NCBI GenBank assembly: GCA_964645785.1
Contig: CAZYAV010000024.1
Location: 1-41,099 of the forward strand
Length of the DNA: 41,099 bases
Source: CALWZE01 sp964645785
GTDB taxonomy: Bacteria; Bacillota; Clostridia; Oscillospirales; Ruminococcaceae
Direction: 5' to 3'
In this document: in pieces, positions 24,269-32,865 of the stretch
Position numbering within the stretch: the stretch's first letter is position 1
Layout of the letters: the number at the start of each line of letters is the position of its first letter
Position numbers and translations under genes: made by a program
The notes under the pieces: model-generated
Databases searched by the model: none
What the model saw: only the letters and a program-made list of their open reading frames with translations
Told to the model about the DNA's origin: nothing

Positions 24269-24910
24269 TCAGCTCCTGCCGCAGCAGCAGCTGCTGCAAA
24301 GCGAGTACAGGCACATGCACTGCATTGCGTTGGAGCAGACGTCGTCGTCCAGGCAGCCGCCGCGGCGCTGCCCCGCGTAGGGGTTGTAGGCGGAGCCGCC
24401 GGTCGCCCGCTCGCGGGTCATGCGGTTGTACGCCGCCGCATATTCCGCGTTGCGCGGGTCAATCGAGCTTGCCGAGGAAAAGTAGCGGTACGCTTCGTCC
24501 AGCCATCCCTTGGACTGGCAGACGCAGCCCATGAGGAAATTCCACTCCGCCCCGCGCAGCGGCGGGTCGATCGCCATCAGCCGCTGCTCGGCCGTGAGGA
24601 TGTCGTTCGCGCGGATCATCCGGCGAATCTCGGTGTAATTCTGCGCCGCGCGCTCGTCGTACCCGCCCGAAGCGTCCTGCCAGGTTTGGGCGCTGTCCGC
24701 AGCGGAGCCGGTTTGGCCGCCGGTGCGCCGCTCGGCCATGATCTGGTCGTACGCCGCGTTGAGGGTGTCCATGCGGGCGTCCGCCGTGTCCAGCGGGTCG
24801 GCGGTGTATTCGCTGTCGCTGTATTGGCGGACAAGCCGCAGATAGGCGGCCTTGACCTGTTCGTCCGTCGCGTCCGGCGTCAGGCCGAGGATGGCATAGG
24901 GGTTCGTCAT
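24269..24910 (-). CDS. J-domain-like protein lacking the HPD motif, with TPR-like part and Cys-rich tail
   Basis: 213 aa from ATG at 24908-24910, overlapping the DUF5685 stop in ATGA. Residues 1-65 follow the DnaJ J-domain (NPYAILGLTPDATDEQVKAAYLRLVRQY...MDTLNAAYDQIMAERR), but the HPD tripeptide needed to stimulate Hsp70 is replaced by YSDSEY. Next come a low-complexity linker and a helical TPR-like region (AEWNFLMGCVCQSKGWLDEAYRYFSSASSIDPRNAEYAAAYNRM). The tail is unusually cysteine-rich (CLDDDVCSNAMQCMCLYSLCSSCCCGRS). In Clostridia such proteins often pair with a DUF5685 gene, as here. Lack of HPD suggests a structural or non-canonical chaperone role. Confidence 0.85.
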   Translation of the reverse strand: MTNPYAILGLTPDATDEQVKAAYLRLVRQYSDSEYTADPLDTADARMDTLNAAYDQIMAERRTGGQTGSAADSAQTWQDASGGYDERAAQNYTEIRRMIRANDILTAEQRLMAIDPPLRGAEWNFLMGCVCQSKGWLDEAYRYFSSASSIDPRNAEYAAAYNRMTRERATGGSAYNPYAGQRRGGCLDDDVCSNAMQCMCLYSLCSSCCCGRS

Positions 24911-25788
24911 GCTTTGGGGTTTCCTTTCTGTTTTGTGCCGATGTTCGCCGCGGTTTTGTAAAGCCCGAGGAAGATGATATTGTCCAGAATTTCGCGGTAG
25001 GCGCACAGCTTAAGCCCGCGATAGCAGACCTCAACCTGGGCAATCGTCCCGAACAGCTGCGCCTTCAGCTCGGCCAGCGCCGCCGCTATCTGCGCCTCTT
25101 CGCTCCCGCGATGCAGCGAAAAGCGCAGAATCATCGGGTTATACCGCTCCTTTTTGAGATCCTCCCGCAGGTCGTCCCCGCAGTCCGCAAGGTACACGTA
25201 CCGCCCGATCAGATAGCCGAGCCGCCGCAGCTGCGCGGCCGTCTCGGGCAGGGGGCTCATGCGGGAAAACAGGTCGGCAAGGCCGGCGGCGGTCGGGTCG
25301 CAGGCGCGGTCAAGGCTGTCCTGCCCGCTCGCCTCAAACGCGCGCTGCGCCGCCATCTGCGCCGCGACACAGGCGGAGAATTCGGGCAGCTCCCGCTCGG
25401 CGCGCCGGAACGCGGGGCGCAGGGCAAAAAGCAGGAGCCGGGCTGCAATCCGGCGGGGGAGCGGTTCGTCCGCCGCGTTGTCCTCCAGCTTGTGCCGCCC
25501 GCTGATGAGCAGCGCCGCCGCGCTGAACCGCAGCACATCGCTTTGCGGGATAAGGCGCACCTTTTCCAGCGGGTTGGTGTTGCACCGCCCGGCACAGGAA
25601 GCGGGCTGCTGCCCGCCGCCCACCGCGTACATCAGCATGGCGGCAAACACAAAATCGTAATTCAGCAGCGCCTTTGCGCCGAACCCGAACCCGCGCAGCG
25701 CCCCGCAAAGCGAGCAATACACCGCGCGATATTCAGAAAATTCCCGGATCTTCAGCTCCGGCTTATCTGGGAAAATATAGCCAAACAC
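24907..25788 (-). CDS. DUF5685 family protein
   Basis: 293 aa, GTG start at 25786-25788 with a GGGGAG site about nine bases upstream. The beginning MFGYIFPDKPELKIREFSEYRAVYCSLCGALR with its CxxC, then LNYDFVFAAMLMYAV and CAGRCNTNPLEK, is the pattern of DUF5685 proteins of Clostridia. Mostly helical, with YLIGRYVYLADCGDDLREDLKKERYNPM as another conserved block. The scattered Cys and Asp/His residues could bind metal. Biochemical function unknown. First gene of an operon with the J-domain-like and membrane proteins, driven by a promoter at 25857-25885. Confidence 0.85.
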   Translation of the reverse strand: MFGYIFPDKPELKIREFSEYRAVYCSLCGALRGFGFGAKALLNYDFVFAAMLMYAVGGGQQPASCAGRCNTNPLEKVRLIPQSDVLRFSAAALLISGRHKLEDNAADEPLPRRIAARLLLFALRPAFRRAERELPEFSACVAAQMAAQRAFEASGQDSLDRACDPTAAGLADLFSRMSPLPETAAQLRRLGYLIGRYVYLADCGDDLREDLKKERYNPMILRFSLHRGSEEAQIAAALAELKAQLFGTIAQVEVCYRGLKLCAYREILDNIIFLGLYKTAANIGTKQKGNPKA

Positions 25789-25819
25789 CCGTGCGCTCCC
25801 CGTGGTTATCCTGTGTAAA

Positions 25820-25842
25820 AGCGGGGCGGCCGAACCCCGCTT
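25820..25842 (-). promoter_or_regulatory. Attenuator-like hairpin in the DUF5685 leader
   Basis: Read on the minus strand, AGCGGGG and CCCCGCT form a 7-bp stem directly followed by TTT, and lie between the promoter and the start codon. It could terminate transcription early, or merely be a structured 5' end. Confidence 0.4.
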
Positions 25843-25856
25843 GCATACTATCTGTT

Positions 25857-25885
25857 ATTCTACAACAGCGCGCGGTTTATTTCAA
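25857..25885 (-). promoter_or_regulatory. Sigma-A-type promoter for the DUF5685 operon
   Basis: On the minus strand TTGAAA (25880-25885) and TAGAAT (25857-25862) are 17 bases apart. Transcription would start near 25850. Confidence 0.7.
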
Positions 25886-26202
25886 TGAAAGGGAGATTAA
25901 ATTTTTGCGCGGCGGCGCACAGGCCGGGCGGGAAGCGCGGCCGATACGCTGCCCGCCGCACATAACCCCACCCGTGCAGATTCCATTCCCGGACAATCCG
26001 GCCGCAGAACCAACAGCCGAGAAGGGCGGCGCCGTGTACAGCGCGCTTGCTCATCTGCCCAAAGCGGAATTCGTCCGCGCTCCTGCCGCCAGATTGCGGA
26101 GGGCGCAGCCGGTGTGCCGAAACAGGCGGCGAGTCCGCGCTTTGGGCGCAATCCCGGCGCGCGGGTTTTGGAGTGTTCTGCGCGGCGGCATCCCGGGAAA
26201 TC
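25886..26202. other. Intergenic between two minus-strand transcription units, no gene seen
   Basis: GC-rich stretch; frames on either strand lack a ribosome site and a recognisable product. Confidence 0.5.
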
Positions 26203-26979
26203 TCAGCTCAGATGATGGTGAACCGGTTCGGCAAGATGGTCAAGGGTGTCGAAGATGCAGCCCTGCTCGCGGAACTGCTCGATCAGCGCGCGGACAGCGT
26301 CGGTGACCGTCTTGTTCGCGGTGCCGTCGTGCATGAGGATGACCAGATCGCCCGAAACATCCTCTGCCCCGCGCAGTGCGCGTTCCACAATGTAATCGGC
26401 GGATTTTGCGCCGCCCTCGGCATCCTTGGTGTCGACGTTCCAGTCGATATAGACAATCCCGCGCTGGGCGCACTGCGCGGTCAGCGTTTTCATGATTTCG
26501 CTGCCGCCGTACCGCTTGCTGACCGAATTGGAGCTGCCGCCGGGGAACCGCAGATAGCCGCTGTGCTTGCCGGTCTGGGCAAAAACAAGGGCGTCCAGCC
26601 TGTCAATATCCTGCCAGAAAGCCTCGTCGCTCGCGTAAATTTCATCAAAATCGTGGGTATAGGTGTGCAGCGCGATCAGGTGCCCCGCTGCGTCGGCGCG
26701 CGCAATGCAGTCAAAATGCGCCTCGTCCTGCCCGGTGACAAAGAAGGTCGCCTTCACCCCCTCCTCGTCGAGCAGGTCGAGCAGCGCGTCGGTGTTTTTG
26801 CTCGGCCCGTCGTCGAAGGTCAGATAGACGGTTTTGGGAACCTGTGCGGCATCGGCCGCCGCCGGGACGCTGTCTGCACCGCGCAGCGCCGCCGCCGTCC
26901 CGGCAGCGCAGGCGCACAGGACAACCAGCGCGGCGGCGAGCGCAAGACCCCGCTTTGTGATACGCATGGAAATAAACAC
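26203..26979 (-). CDS. Polysaccharide deacetylase (NodB domain)
   Basis: 258 aa. GTG at 26977-26979 is preferred because GGAGGG (26986-26991 on the minus strand) is six bases upstream; the ATG four codons later is too far. An N-terminal signal/anchor helix (GLALAAALVVLCACAAGTAAAL) exports it. The NodB domain shows motif 1 TFDDGPS at about 54-60, motif 2 HTYTHDF (metal-binding His pair), motif 3 RFPGGSSN, and DWNVDTKDA and VILMHDG further on. All catalytic Asp and metal-binding residues appear intact. Such enzymes remove acetyl groups from N-acetylglucosamine in peptidoglycan or related polymers at the cell surface. Divergent from feoA. Confidence 0.92.
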   Translation of the reverse strand: MFISMRITKRGLALAAALVVLCACAAGTAAALRGADSVPAAADAAQVPKTVYLTFDDGPSKNTDALLDLLDEEGVKATFFVTGQDEAHFDCIARADAAGHLIALHTYTHDFDEIYASDEAFWQDIDRLDALVFAQTGKHSGYLRFPGGSSNSVSKRYGGSEIMKTLTAQCAQRGIVYIDWNVDTKDAEGGAKSADYIVERALRGAEDVSGDLVILMHDGTANKTVTDAVRALIEQFREQGCIFDTLDHLAEPVHHHLS

Positions 26980-27085
26980 ACAAATCCCTCCATATAGTTT
27001 GGATATGGCGCTTGCACGTCATAGTCAAGCGTATGACGCAACACGGCGGATTTTGTATATTTCTGCAAAAAGGGCGGGAAACAGC

Positions 27086-27316
27086 ATGACGTTGGATCAG
27101 TTGAAGATCGGAAGCACCGGGACGATCACACGTGTAACGGGCGGCGGCGCGACCCGGCTGCGGCTGCTGGAGATGGGGCTGACGCCCGGCACGGCGGTAC
27201 GGGTCTGCAAGACGGCGCCGATGGGGGATCCGCTTGAAATCAGCCTGCGCGGCTATACGCTGACAATTCGGCGCAGCCAGGCGCGCGCAGTGTGGATTGG
27301 GGGCGGCGGCAGATGA
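27086..27316 (+). CDS. feoA: Ferrous iron transport protein A
   Basis: 76 aa from ATG at 27086; the upstream part of the frame has no site and no homology. SH3-like FeoA domain: MTLDQLKIGSTGTITRVTGGGATRLRLLEMGLTPGTAVRVCKTAPMGDPLEISLRGYTLTIRR shows the usual 'LLEMGL-PG--V' and 'DP-E-S-RGY-L-LR' blocks. FeoA supports the Fe(II) transporter FeoB. Its stop overlaps the feoB start in ATGA (27313-27316). No clear Fur or IdeR site was identified upstream. Confidence 0.93.
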   Translation: MTLDQLKIGSTGTITRVTGGGATRLRLLEMGLTPGTAVRVCKTAPMGDPLEISLRGYTLTIRRSQARAVWIGGGGR

Positions 27317-29322
27317 GACTTGCGCTTGCCGGCAACCAGAACTGCGGGAAAACGACCCTGTTTAACGCGCTGACCGGCTCGAGCCAGCATGTCGGCAACT
27401 TCCCGGGTGTGACGGTGGAAAAAAAGGAGGGGCGGGTTCGCTTTGCGCCCTCGCTGACGGCTGTCGACCTGCCCGGCGTCTACTCGCTGAACGCCTATAC
27501 GGCGGAGGAGGAGGTCGCGCGAACCTATCTGCTGCGGGAGCGCCCCGAGGCCGTGTTGAACGTTGCGGATGCCACCTGCCCTGCGCGGGGGCTGTACCTC
27601 ACCCTGCAGCTTATCGAGCTGGGGCTGCCCGTACTGCTTGCGCTGAATATGATGGACGAGGTGCGCGCAAACGGCGGGTCGATCGACCTGCGCGGGCTTG
27701 CCGGCACGCTCGGCGTGCCGGTTGTGCCGATCTGTGCAAGCAAGGGGGAGGGCGTCGAACAGGCCGCGCACGCGGCGGCGCTGGCCGGCCGCGGCGCGGA
27801 TTCCCGCGAAAAGAACGCGGAGGCTGTGCTGTGCGGCCTGTACGCAGCGGAGGGCGGCGAAGCGGTTCTGCGGGCGGTTGAGGCCGTGCGCCCGGCGGCG
27901 GTGCGGGCAAACCTGCCGCCCGTGTATGCGGCGATGTGCGCCTTGCAGGGCGGGGCAGCCGCGCCGGAGCTCGAACTGTCCGGCGCAGAGCAGCGGGCGC
28001 TGGAGCAGGCCGCGGCACAGCTTGAGCGCGCGTCCGGGCTGGACAGGGAGGCGGCGGTCGTGGCGCTGCGCTACCGCGTCATCGACCGGCTGTGCGGCGC
28101 GTATATCCGGCCGGGGCGCGGATCAAAAAGCGGCAGACGCACCGCGCGCGCCGACGCGCTGCTGACCGGACGGGTGCTTGCGCTGCCCTTTTTTGCGGCG
28201 GTGATGCTGGGGGTGTTCTGGGTCACCTTCGGGCCTGTCGGCAGCGGGCTTTCCGCCGCCGCGGCGAATCTTGTCGGCCGCCTGACCGCGTTTGTCTCGG
28301 CGTGGCTGACCCGCTGGCAGGTCGCGCCGTGGCTGCGTTCGCTGGTGGTTGACGGGCTGCTTTCCGGGATCGGCAGCGTGCTCGGCTTCCTGCCGACCGT
28401 GCTGCTGCTGTTTTTGCTGCTTAGCCTGCTGGAGGACAGCGGCTATATGGCGCGAGTCGCGTTCGTGATGGATAAACCGCTGCGCAAAATCGGCCTCTCC
28501 GGCCGGTCAATTGTGCCGGCGCTCATCGGGTTCGGGTGCAGCGTGCCGGCCGTTCTCGCAACCCGCACCCTGCCGACCGACCGCGACCGCCGGCTGACGG
28601 CGCTGCTTGTCCCCTACATGTCCTGCAGCGCAAAGCTGCCGATTTACGCGATGTTCACCGAATTGTTTTTTGAAAAGCACAAAGCCCTGGTCATGGCCGC
28701 GCTCTATCTGCTCGGCATCGGCGTCGGATTGCTTTACGCGCTCTTCTTCAAGCATGCGGCGTTCGCGGGCAGGGAAGCGCCCTTTGTGCTGGAGCTGCCG
28801 AACTACCGCCTGCCCTCGCCGCGCAGCGTGTGGCAGACTATTCGCCGCCGCGCCGGTGAATTCCTGCGCAAGGCGTTCACGGTGATCCTGCTGGCGTCGG
28901 TGGCGGTGTGGTTTTTGCAGAGCTTCAGCCCGGCGCTCGAGTATGTGTCCGACAGCGCCGTCAGCCTGCTTGCGGCCGCCGGCCGGTGGGCGGCGCCGGT
29001 GTTTGCGCCGCTAGGCTTTGGGGACTGGCGGGCGGTCACCGCGCTGCTGACCGGCCTGAGCGCAAAGGAGACGGTCGTCAGCACCCTGAGCGTTCTGCTG
29101 GGCAGGGAGACTGCGCGGGCAGCGCGCGCCCTGTTTTCCCCGGCGTCCGCCTTTGCGTTCCTGGTGTTCATTTTGCTGTATCCGCCCTGTGTCGCTGCGT
29201 TCGCTGCGCTGCGCCGGGAGCTTGGCAGCGTGCGCAGCGCCCTGCTTGCGGCGGCGGCGCAGCTGGGCATCGCGTGGCTCGCGGCCTTTGCGGCCTACAG
29301 GCTCTGGATGCTGTTTGCATAA
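27313..29322 (+). CDS. feoB: Ferrous iron transport protein B
   Basis: 669 aa, ATG at 27313, coupled to feoA. N-terminal G domain: G1 GNQNCGKTT at about 8-16, switch region HVGNFPGVTVEKKEG, G3 VDLPGVYSL, G4 ALNMMDE (NxxD variant). The C-terminal half has the two FeoB gate repeats and about eight TM helices (VLGFLPTVLLLFLLLSLLEDSGYMARVAFVMD; IGFGCSVPAVLATRTL; VPYMSCSAKLPIYAMF; GLSAKETVVSTLSVLLG). It imports Fe2+ across the membrane and matches the usual family length. The downstream PBP gene starts 41 bases later and may be cotranscribed. Confidence 0.96.
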   Translation: MRLALAGNQNCGKTTLFNALTGSSQHVGNFPGVTVEKKEGRVRFAPSLTAVDLPGVYSLNAYTAEEEVARTYLLRERPEAVLNVADATCPARGLYLTLQLIELGLPVLLALNMMDEVRANGGSIDLRGLAGTLGVPVVPICASKGEGVEQAAHAAALAGRGADSREKNAEAVLCGLYAAEGGEAVLRAVEAVRPAAVRANLPPVYAAMCALQGGAAAPELELSGAEQRALEQAAAQLERASGLDREAAVVALRYRVIDRLCGAYIRPGRGSKSGRRTARADALLTGRVLALPFFAAVMLGVFWVTFGPVGSGLSAAAANLVGRLTAFVSAWLTRWQVAPWLRSLVVDGLLSGIGSVLGFLPTVLLLFLLLSLLEDSGYMARVAFVMDKPLRKIGLSGRSIVPALIGFGCSVPAVLATRTLPTDRDRRLTALLVPYMSCSAKLPIYAMFTELFFEKHKALVMAALYLLGIGVGLLYALFFKHAAFAGREAPFVLELPNYRLPSPRSVWQTIRRRAGEFLRKAFTVILLASVAVWFLQSFSPALEYVSDSAVSLLAAAGRWAAPVFAPLGFGDWRAVTALLTGLSAKETVVSTLSVLLGRETARAARALFSPASAFAFLVFILLYPPCVAAFAALRRELGSVRSALLAAAAQLGIAWLAAFAAYRLWMLFA

Positions 29323-29363
29323 GCGCCGCCGCCCCTGCCCAAGATAAGCAGGGTGATGTATAT

Positions 29364-30941
29364 ATGAATGGCAGACGGATTCTGGCGCTGTTTGCGGCCT
29401 TTATTGCCGGCTTTACGATTTTGCAGGCGCGGCTGTTTGTACTGATGAGCGAAAACCCGGACGGCGAGGCGGAGCCGCAGAGCCTGTACCGCGCGACGGT
29501 CGCCGTCCACCGGCCGAATTTTTACGACCGGACGGGCAGCCGGATGACCGGCGCGCAGAGCACGGAATACGCCGTGATTTATCCGGGTGACGAGGCGGAT
29601 TACCGGGTGCTTGCCTATGTCGACGTGGCGGAAATCCCGGCGCTTACCGAGCAGATCGGCGGAAGCACTCCGTTCCTTGTGCCGCTGCAAACCGAGCCGG
29701 ACGGGAGCTTTGAGACGGTCAGCATCGAGCAGCGGTACGCAAGCAGGCAGAGCGCCGCCCACCTGATCGGATACCTGGATTATGAAGGCCGCGGCGTGTC
29801 CGGGCTGGAGGCGGCGTTTGAGGACTATTTTTCGGAGTTTCTGACCCGTACGGTGCTGGAAACCGAGGTCAACGCGCAGGGCGCGGCAATCCGCGGCGCC
29901 GATGTGCGGGTATACGAGGACGCCTACCACGCGGCGGGCGTGCAGCTGACCGTTGACCTGCGGCTGCAGCGGCTGTGCGAACAGGTGGCGGACGAAATGA
30001 TCCACAGCGGCGCGGTTGTCCTGCTGGACAGTAAGACCGGGGAGATCCGCGCCTCGGTCAGCCGCCCGGACTTTGACCCTGCCAACCTTGCTGCAAGCCT
30101 GGACGAACCCGACGCGCCGCTCCTCAACAAGGCGATGACGGCGTACAATGTCGGCTCCATCTACAAGCCGGTGATTGCGGCGTGCGCGTTGGAGGCCGGG
30201 ATAGACGGCTCGTTCACCCATGTCTGCACCGGCTCCATCACGGTGGACGGCCAGACCTATTCCTGCAACAACGGGGTCGCACACGGCGAAATGGACATGC
30301 AGCAGGCGCTGATTCACTCCTGCAACACCTATTTCATCGCGCTCGGCCAGCAGCTGGGGGCGCAGGCGGTCTACAACGCCGCGTGCGCGGTGGGCGCAAA
30401 CCGGCGGCTCACCCTCGCGCAGGGATATGCGACCGCCCGGGCGAGTATGCCCACCCTCGCGGAGCTGGAAAGCGGCGGCGAGCTGTGCAACCACTGCTTT
30501 GGGCAGGGCAGGCTGCTCTTGACGCCGCTGCATGTCGCGGCGATGACCAACGCGCTTGCCTGCGGCGGGCTGTACCGGCCGCCCGTGCTCGTCAAGGCAA
30601 TCGGCGGGGAGGAGCAGCCGCCGCCCACGGCTTCGCAGATTTTTGACAAAGAAGCCGCCGAAACGGTCGCGCGGTATCTCGCGAGCGTTGTCGACGGCGG
30701 AACGGGCAGCAACGCGATGCCGGCGCTGACGACGGCGGCCGGGAAAACCGGCACGGCGCAGACAGGGCTGTACAACGAGGACGGCACCGAACGGGTGGTG
30801 GGCTGGTTCACCGGCTGGTTCCCGGCGGACAACCCCCGCTATACCCTTGCGATTATGACGGACGACGAGGGGTATGGGTTTGAGAGTGCCGCGCCGGTCT
30901 TTGCGCGGATAGCGGACGAGATTACCGCGCGGGGCTACTGA
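29364..30941 (+). CDS. Class B penicillin-binding protein (D,D-transpeptidase)
   Basis: 525 aa from ATG at 29364; the upstream frame runs antiphase through feoB. The Shine-Dalgarno is weak. An N-terminal membrane helix (RRILALFAAFIAGFTILQARLFVL) is followed by a short dimerisation region with HRPNFYDRTG, then the transpeptidase domain with all three motifs: S265-I-Y-K268, S319-C-N321 and K461-T-G463. It cross-links peptidoglycan outside the membrane. The shortened non-catalytic part and lack of PASTA domains distinguish it from FtsI/PBP2x; it is nearer the PbpA-like or sporulation-type group, which I cannot separate by eye. The position behind feoAB may be incidental. Confidence 0.9.
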   Translation: MNGRRILALFAAFIAGFTILQARLFVLMSENPDGEAEPQSLYRATVAVHRPNFYDRTGSRMTGAQSTEYAVIYPGDEADYRVLAYVDVAEIPALTEQIGGSTPFLVPLQTEPDGSFETVSIEQRYASRQSAAHLIGYLDYEGRGVSGLEAAFEDYFSEFLTRTVLETEVNAQGAAIRGADVRVYEDAYHAAGVQLTVDLRLQRLCEQVADEMIHSGAVVLLDSKTGEIRASVSRPDFDPANLAASLDEPDAPLLNKAMTAYNVGSIYKPVIAACALEAGIDGSFTHVCTGSITVDGQTYSCNNGVAHGEMDMQQALIHSCNTYFIALGQQLGAQAVYNAACAVGANRRLTLAQGYATARASMPTLAELESGGELCNHCFGQGRLLLTPLHVAAMTNALACGGLYRPPVLVKAIGGEEQPPPTASQIFDKEAAETVARYLASVVDGGTGSNAMPALTTAAGKTGTAQTGLYNEDGTERVVGWFTGWFPADNPRYTLAIMTDDEGYGFESAAPVFARIADEITARGY

Positions 30942-31030
30942 GCGGCCGGGCGCGCGGCGAGCCCCGCGCCCGCACAGGCCTGCCCGCGCCGCGGGATTCG
31001 ATGTCCGAAACCGGCGCAAAAGCTTTCCAT

Positions 31031-32203
31031 TCAGCCGGCCGGCCTGCCGGCGCGCCTTTGCAGCAGCTCGTGGGTGAGAATCTGCAAAAGGAGGAACAGC
31101 AGCAGATAGTAGGGCAGCAGCCCCGGGTCAATATGGTCGGCGAGCAGGCCGAACAGGGAGGGCATAAAGCAGGAGCCGGTGTAGGCAAACGCCATTTGCG
31201 CGCCGATGATCGCCTGCGACCGCTGCGCGCCGAACAGAACCGGGGTGGAGTGGATGATGCAGGGATAGATGGGCGCGCAACCCAGCCCGATCAGCAGCAG
31301 CCCCGCAAGGGAGCCGGCCTCCCCCAGCGGGAGTGCGAGAAGCGCGATGCCGGCGACGAGAATGCCCTGCCCGAGCCGGATCATCTGCACATCGCTGAAT
31401 CGGTAGGTCAAAAAGCCGCTGACAACCCGCCCGGCCATAATGCCGAAGCAGAGCAGCCCGGCATAGCCCGCCGCCTTTTCGGTGGGGATTCCCCGGCACA
31501 GCACAAGAAAGCTGCCCGCCCACAGGTTGACGGTCCATTCCATGGAGCAGTAGCAGAAAAAGGAGAGCATGAGCGGCTTTGCACCCGGGATGGCGAGCAC
31601 CTGCCGCAGGGTCAGCGGGCGGCCGCCCGGTTCCGGCGCGGACAGCGGCGAAGCCCCCTGGCGTTTCCACAGCGGCAGGCTGAGGAAGAGCACCGCCGTC
31701 AGGCAGAGCTGAATCAGGCCGATGGCGCGGTAGCCCGCAACCCAGCCGCCCCCGCCGGTCAGCGCCGCGCCGATAATGACCGGCCCTGCCGAGGCGCCCA
31801 CGCCCCACATGCAGTGCAGCCAGTTGACATGCCGGCTCTCATAGTGCAGCGCGACGTAATTGTTGAGCGCCGCGTCGATGCTGCCCGCGCCCAGCCCATA
31901 GGGAATCGCCCACACGCACAGCTGCCAGAATGCGCGGCTGAACGAGAAGCCGAACAGCGCCACAGCCGTCAGCAGGACGCTGAACGCCGCCACCCTGCCC
32001 GTGCCCAGCCGCCGGTTCACCCGGTCGCTTTGCAGGCTGGACAGGATCGTGCCGCCGGAAATGAGCATCGAGATGATCCCCGCGTAGGAAACCGGCACGG
32101 CAAATTCCGGATACATGGTCGGCCACGCGGCGCCGAGCAGGGGGTCGGGAAGCCCGAGGCTGATAAACGCAAGATAGATGACGGCCAAAAGCAGGTGTGC
32201 CAT
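31031..32203 (-). CDS. MFS transporter
   Basis: 390 aa from ATG at 32201-32203, chosen because AAAGGAGAA lies just upstream; the longer frame upstream lacks a site. About twelve TM helices. Conserved features include the opening LLAVIYLAFISLGLPDPLLGAAWPTM, an inter-helix 2/3 loop SDRVNRRLGTGRV and GYAGLLCFGIMAGRVVSGFLTYRFSD in the second half. The pattern resembles the fucose-permease/FGHS-like branch of MFS, i.e. a proton-linked small-molecule transporter. Substrate unknown. Convergent with the PBP gene. Confidence 0.9.
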   Translation of the reverse strand: MAHLLLAVIYLAFISLGLPDPLLGAAWPTMYPEFAVPVSYAGIISMLISGGTILSSLQSDRVNRRLGTGRVAAFSVLLTAVALFGFSFSRAFWQLCVWAIPYGLGAGSIDAALNNYVALHYESRHVNWLHCMWGVGASAGPVIIGAALTGGGGWVAGYRAIGLIQLCLTAVLFLSLPLWKRQGASPLSAPEPGGRPLTLRQVLAIPGAKPLMLSFFCYCSMEWTVNLWAGSFLVLCRGIPTEKAAGYAGLLCFGIMAGRVVSGFLTYRFSDVQMIRLGQGILVAGIALLALPLGEAGSLAGLLLIGLGCAPIYPCIIHSTPVLFGAQRSQAIIGAQMAFAYTGSCFMPSLFGLLADHIDPGLLPYYLLLFLLLQILTHELLQRRAGRPAG

Positions 32204-32498
32204 TTCGGGCTTCTCCTTTGTCGATTGGTTGATTATCGCCGCAAAACCCGGCGGCGTGCAGGAAAAACGGCAGGATCCGAACGACCCGCGGCCGGGCGCG
32301 CAGCCGATGCACGCGTGCATGGCGCGGGATTCCCGGCGGTCTTGGAAAGGCGGGCGCTTCACGGACGCATTCCCAAAAAGCAAATTCCCAATTTAATATT
32401 TTGGCACAGCAAACGGCCTGTGGCAAGGATTTTGGCAAAATTGCCGGGGCTTTTTGCCGGCGGCGCGCAGGCAAAAGGGAAGCCGGACGCAATCTTTC

Positions 32499-32528
32499 TT
32501 GACAAAAGCCGCGCCGCGCCTATATAAT
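32499..32528 (+). promoter_or_regulatory. Promoter of the alaS T-box transcript
   Basis: TTGACA at 32499-32504 and TATAAT at 32523-32528, spacer 18, are both perfect hexamers. Transcription would begin near 32535. Confidence 0.9.
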
Positions 32529-32837
32529 GAACGAGTACAGTGGCTGCGCGGCCTTATTGCGCGGCGTATAGGGAAAAAGCGCAATCAGGCGGAAAACAAG
32601 CCCCCACATACCAGCGTTAAGCAGAGAGCCGCGCCCGTGGCTGAAAGGCGCGCCGCTGAACGGGCTGCGCCGTCCGCCAAGCTCCGGCCGAGGAGGCCGG
32701 CGTGGCCGCCGCGTTAAGGCGTGTTCAAGAGGCGCGCCCGGCGGCGCGCAAGGCGGGTGGTACCGCGGATGCTTTGTGTCAATCAAGGCCTTCGTCCCGA
32801 TTTTCCGGGGCGGGGGTCTAACTTTTTTGCAGAAGAT
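32527..32837 (+). promoter_or_regulatory. T-box riboswitch controlling alaS
   Basis: The leader has the Stem I start GAACGAGTA (32528-32536), an AGAGAG linker near 32623-32628, and the hallmark T-box core GGGTGGTACCGCG (32755-32767). A terminator hairpin CCTTCGTCCCG...CGGGGCGGGGG (about 32789-32816) ends in TTTTTT (about 32823-32828). Uncharged tRNA-Ala would pair with the core and prevent termination, switching on alaS. I could not fix the specifier codon with confidence; a GCN codon is expected. Confidence 0.88.
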
Positions 32838-32865
32838 CTTGAAAATGAAGTGGGGTTGAGACGAT

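Noticed and set aside
30946..30972. GC hairpin after the PBP gene
   Set aside because: An 8-bp GC stem is expected by chance in this GC-rich context and there is no T-tail.
31001..32527. 508-codon plus-strand frame
   Set aside because: Antisense of the MFS transporter, with low-complexity Gln/Arg/Ala composition.
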